From Glaciozyma antarctica PI12 (lineage: Eukaryota > Basidiomycota > Microbotryomycetes > Kriegeriales > Camptobasidiaceae), in assembly GCA_002917775.1 (NCBI GenBank), contig KZ627156.1:852838-916837 (forward strand): a stretch of DNA of 64,000 bases, given 5' to 3'. This document shows, piece after piece, positions 61,567 to 64,000 of this stretch (the first letter of the stretch is position 1; each line of letters opens with the position of its first letter). The position numbers and the translations under genes were made by a program. Below the pieces are notes generated by a model, which saw nothing but the letters and a program-made list of their open reading frames with translations, was not told where the DNA came from and searched no databases.

Positions 61567-63282
61567 TCAATGCCGAGAGAGCCAGTCGAGCATGTCTTTT
61601 AGGACCGCCTGACGTCGACTGTCGTCCGCCTCGTCCTTCCCTTTGCGTAGAACTGGTGGGTAGCGAGTCAGTCGAGGAGAGCAAGCGGGGGGACGGAGCG
61701 AGCGCACGGATGTGTTGGTACTGCGAACGTAGCGTCAGAGATATGCGCGGATTCGAAAAGGGAGAGAACGCACGTCGTCGTAGAGCTTGAGCTCCTTGTC
61801 GGTGCTTCCAGCCTCTCTGAGAAGCTTCTCAGAACCGTGGTACGAAGTCACGCTGCGTAGGCTCATCGTCAGCGTTTGCCTGGGTGCGAGATGCGAAGGT
61901 CGGGCACCGATCACTCTTGCCGTGGTATATCGAGAACGGAGCCTTGAGGTGCGACATGAGAAGATCGAGTTCCGTCAATCCCTGCGACATCACTCCATCA
62001 GCAACTGTTCGGCGTTCGAAGCGGTGCAAGTCACCTTGAGGATCGCAAGACCCGTCGCGACTCGAAGTTTGCCGTCTGCTCGCCTCACGATCAGTGCTCG
62101 GACTACGGTACGGAGAAATCAACGCACGATAGGTCTGAGGGTCGCTCAAGAACGCCTGCTCTACAAGCGGGTCCTCGCTGTTCTTTCCCTTGTTCGCAGC
62201 GGCGAGAGGGAGAGGACCTGCGACCGACGCGATCGCTCGTGCGACCTTCTCTATCATCCAATGCGGGCGGGTTTCGGGGCAGATGGCGAGCATAGGGCAG
62301 AGGAAAAGGCCCTGGATCCGGCAGAGTGTGAGCCGCGATGCGAGGAGGAGGAGGCGAAGACGTACGCCGCTGATCTCGGGGCGGAAGGAGGTTGAGACGG
62401 GGAGATCGGTGTCGGTGGGAGAGCCGTACTTTCTGCGGCATGAAAGGCGTGAGCTGTTGTCGACGGCAGGTTTGCTGAACTCACAGGCACGTCAACGCAG
62501 CTACGTAACCTCCCAAGCTCTGGCCAGCGACAAAGATCTTCCTCTTCTGCACCTGTGCCGAGTCCACAGCCTCGTTCTTGACCACATCGCTCAGCACAGC
62601 GTAAACAGCATCGGCTGCGAGCATACAATTAGCGAGCGGTCCTGCCTCAAGAGGATGAAGTAGCGCACCCAGCACATCGAGATCAGGCAGGTGGACGTGG
62701 ATACCAGTGGAGCGGCCGTGGCTAGGCAGGTCGGGAGTGATCACGCGGTACTGTATTCAAGTTAGCTCCTCTCCATTCCTCCAGCAAGCTTCCATCGCCC
62801 TCACCCCCTCCTCCAAGAAAGTCCGAGCGTGCTCGGCGAACTTGCCCCCGAAGTCCTGCGGTAGGATCAATGAGTCCTGGTCCAGCATGACGAGCAGTGT
62901 GGTGGCGTACGTTGATGCCATGGATGAAGAGGAGGTCAGCGCCTGCTCTCAAGAAGCCGTCAGCTCCACAGCGCCGTAGGGTGATCCTCTCGGTCAACGC
63001 ACCTCGCTTCGGCGTATCCTCCTCGGGCTCCCAGATCTGGTACGCCACCCACTCCCTCTCAGCATCTCCATCCATAACGACCTTGCCATCCTTGTGCGCG
63101 AACTCGGCGCGCAGCTGCGCCTCAGCTGGGTACCTCGGGAGAGCCGCTCTTCCATAGGTTGGATCGGCGGGGACGACGCCTAGGAGCTGGGGAAGGGTGA
63201 AGAGCTGGTCGGCGGGAGAGGGGAGCGCGTAGTAGTGGGCGTGTTCTTCGGGAGGAGTCCACTGAGGGACGGGAGTTGCCAT
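61567..63282 (-). CDS. Alpha/beta hydrolase, monoacylglycerol-lipase-like
   Basis: Starts MATPVPQWTPPEEHAHYY (ATG 63282). The core has LLFIHGIN (oxyanion region HG), DFGGKFAEHARTFLEEG, VITPDLPSHGRSTG, then VAGQSLGGYVAAL (GxSxG nucleophile Ser), HLKAPFSIYHGKSDRVTSYHGSEKLLREAGS (Asp region) and YDDYQHILL, where the His follows YQ as in monoglyceride lipases. The C-terminus is KDMLDWLSRH, stop TGA 61569-61567. The catalytic Ser, Asp and His are all in place. Several introns of about 50-65 nt; the last one (gtgcgc...caccag) joins HI|LLRKGKDEADD. It would hydrolyse monoacylglycerol or a related ester in the cytosol or on lipid droplets. Confidence 0.85.
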
Positions 63283-63903
63283 GGCGGAACGTGCTGCGTG
63301 CAAGAGGTGTTTAGGCAAGGGATGGGAGGCGCCGGCGAGGATTTGAGCGTATGAACGAGTGGAGCCTTCTACGTGAGCCTGAGAAGAGAGGGAGGGAGAG
63401 CAACAGTGCTCGGGACGCGAGACGTCAAAGACGCGAGCTTGCTTTCTCTCGCAGTGCTGGCCGGCACCTATCACCTCTCTTCTGCCAAACGAAATAGGGA
63501 ATGTAGCTGCCCAAGGACTTCTCTCGACGCGTTTCGCTGCTCGGGTTGTGGTGTGAACGACCCAAGTCTCCGCGGTTTTGCTTCGCTCTCACGCTGCGAG
63601 ATTGAGATCCACGAGCCAAGTCGCTCGACGATCGGGGGGAGGACGAGGAGGAAAGGGGATAATAGGGAAAGAGCGAAGTGCGGAACACCAGCTCCGACGT
63701 GGATTCTGCTCAGCTCGGTGGATGGCGAGGATGAGGGGAGGGAGTGGAGCAGGGCCGTCGCATCGCAGTCGCGCCCTCGCACCGAGCATGAGAAGATCAA
63801 GCAGTGTCCGTAGAGCTACGAATTGCGAGAAAAAAACGAATCCAGAGCTGTGTCGCAACCCTCCACGCTCGCTCGCTCGTTCCCAACAAGCTCTCAGTTC
63901 ACC
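63283..63903. other. Intergenic, 621 bp, upstream of the lipase-like gene
   Basis: Between the lipase start and the stop of the next minus-strand gene. Short frames on both strands lack conserved motifs. No gene supported. Confidence 0.35.
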
Positions 63904-64000
63904 TCACCTCCCCACCCACTTCTTCCACCAGCTCTTCTCCTCCTCCGCCACCCGCAAGCTCTTCTCAAAAATCCCTTCGAGCCCACTCGGCTGCTGAGGC
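63904..64000 (-). CDS. C-terminal end of an unidentified protein (cut by the window edge)
   Basis: The last 31 codons of a minus-strand frame: PQQPSGLEGIFEKSL, then RVAEEEKSWWKKWVGR, stop TGA 63906-63904. The regular amphipathic, Trp/Lys-rich end looks like a real protein tail, but the family cannot be told from this fragment. Confidence 0.4.
   Translation of the reverse strand, partial: PQQPSGLEGIFEKSLRVAEEEKSWWKKWVGR

Noticed and set aside
63283-63903. Open frames on both strands in the last intergenic region
   Set aside because: They are low-complexity translations without a conserved block and overlap each other on opposite strands.

Overview
The window is nuclear DNA from a GC-rich fungus with very compact, intron-dense genes. 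Most introns are about 45-75 nt, start gtgagt/gtgcgt/gtacgt and end cag. The gene content (PacC/Rim101, Rac1, a DUF7721 family protein, GPI7, COPI gamma, Fab1, a fungal RBR ligase) and the style of the proteins suggest a basidiomycete. My best guess is a red yeast of the Rhodotorula/Rhodosporidium group (Pucciniomycotina). That placement is inference from memory of protein families and was not tested by a search.

Layout. 0-11 kb: the 3' part of a lysocardiolipin-type acyltransferase (+), a DUF7721 protein (-), an SMP-30/gluconolactonase-like protein (-), a SET-domain protein (-), a tetraspan membrane protein (+), then mitochondrial ribosomal protein bL17 (-) and mitochondrial SLS1 (+), divergent from a 131-bp shared promoter. 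11-12.8 kb: a 1.8-kb gene-poor stretch with two sets of diverged repeats, one of which is a tandemly duplicated exon-intron-exon module. 12.8-19.5 kb: the pH-response factor PacC/Rim101 (+) and COPI gamma subunit SEC21 (-). 19.8-26.7 kb: an RBR ubiquitin ligase (-) and translation elongation factor EF2 (-). 26.9-33.7 kb: GPI ethanolamine-phosphate transferase GPI7/LAS21 (+), tRNA methyltransferase TRM44 (-), an aldose-1-epimerase-like protein (-). 34-42.4 kb: an alpha/beta hydrolase, a large F-box-like protein and a JMJD7-type JmjC protein (all +). 42.9-49.7 kb: Rac1, LYS1, a small unknown protein and a SAT4/HAL4-type kinase (all -). 50.4-52.9 kb: a tandem pair of lactonase/beta-propeller genes (-), both with broken reading frames. 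53.3-61.3 kb: FAB1 PI3P 5-kinase (+). 61.6-63.3 kb: a monoacylglycerol-lipase-like hydrolase (-); at the edge, the C-terminal end of another minus-strand gene.

This is mostly ordinary housekeeping chromosome: secretory traffic, lipid and phosphoinositide signalling, translation, mitochondrial expression, lysine synthesis and pH signalling. I see no CRISPR array, rRNA, convincing tRNA, recognisable transposon or secondary-metabolite cluster. The unusual signals are: (i) an in-frame TGA at a +1 frame break in the middle of the otherwise perfect EF2 gene; (ii) a run of micro-exons (27, 12, 17 and 13 nt) across the switch-I region of Rac1; (iii) two neighbouring lactonase genes broken at short tandem repeats, and an 8-bp tandem duplication that breaks FAB1; (iv) the duplicated exon-intron-exon module at 11.24-11.60 kb; (v) a paired zinc-finger-like module repeated after the RBR domain. 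Several frame breaks fall in genes expected to be essential, so sequence error must be excluded before any of them is read as biology.
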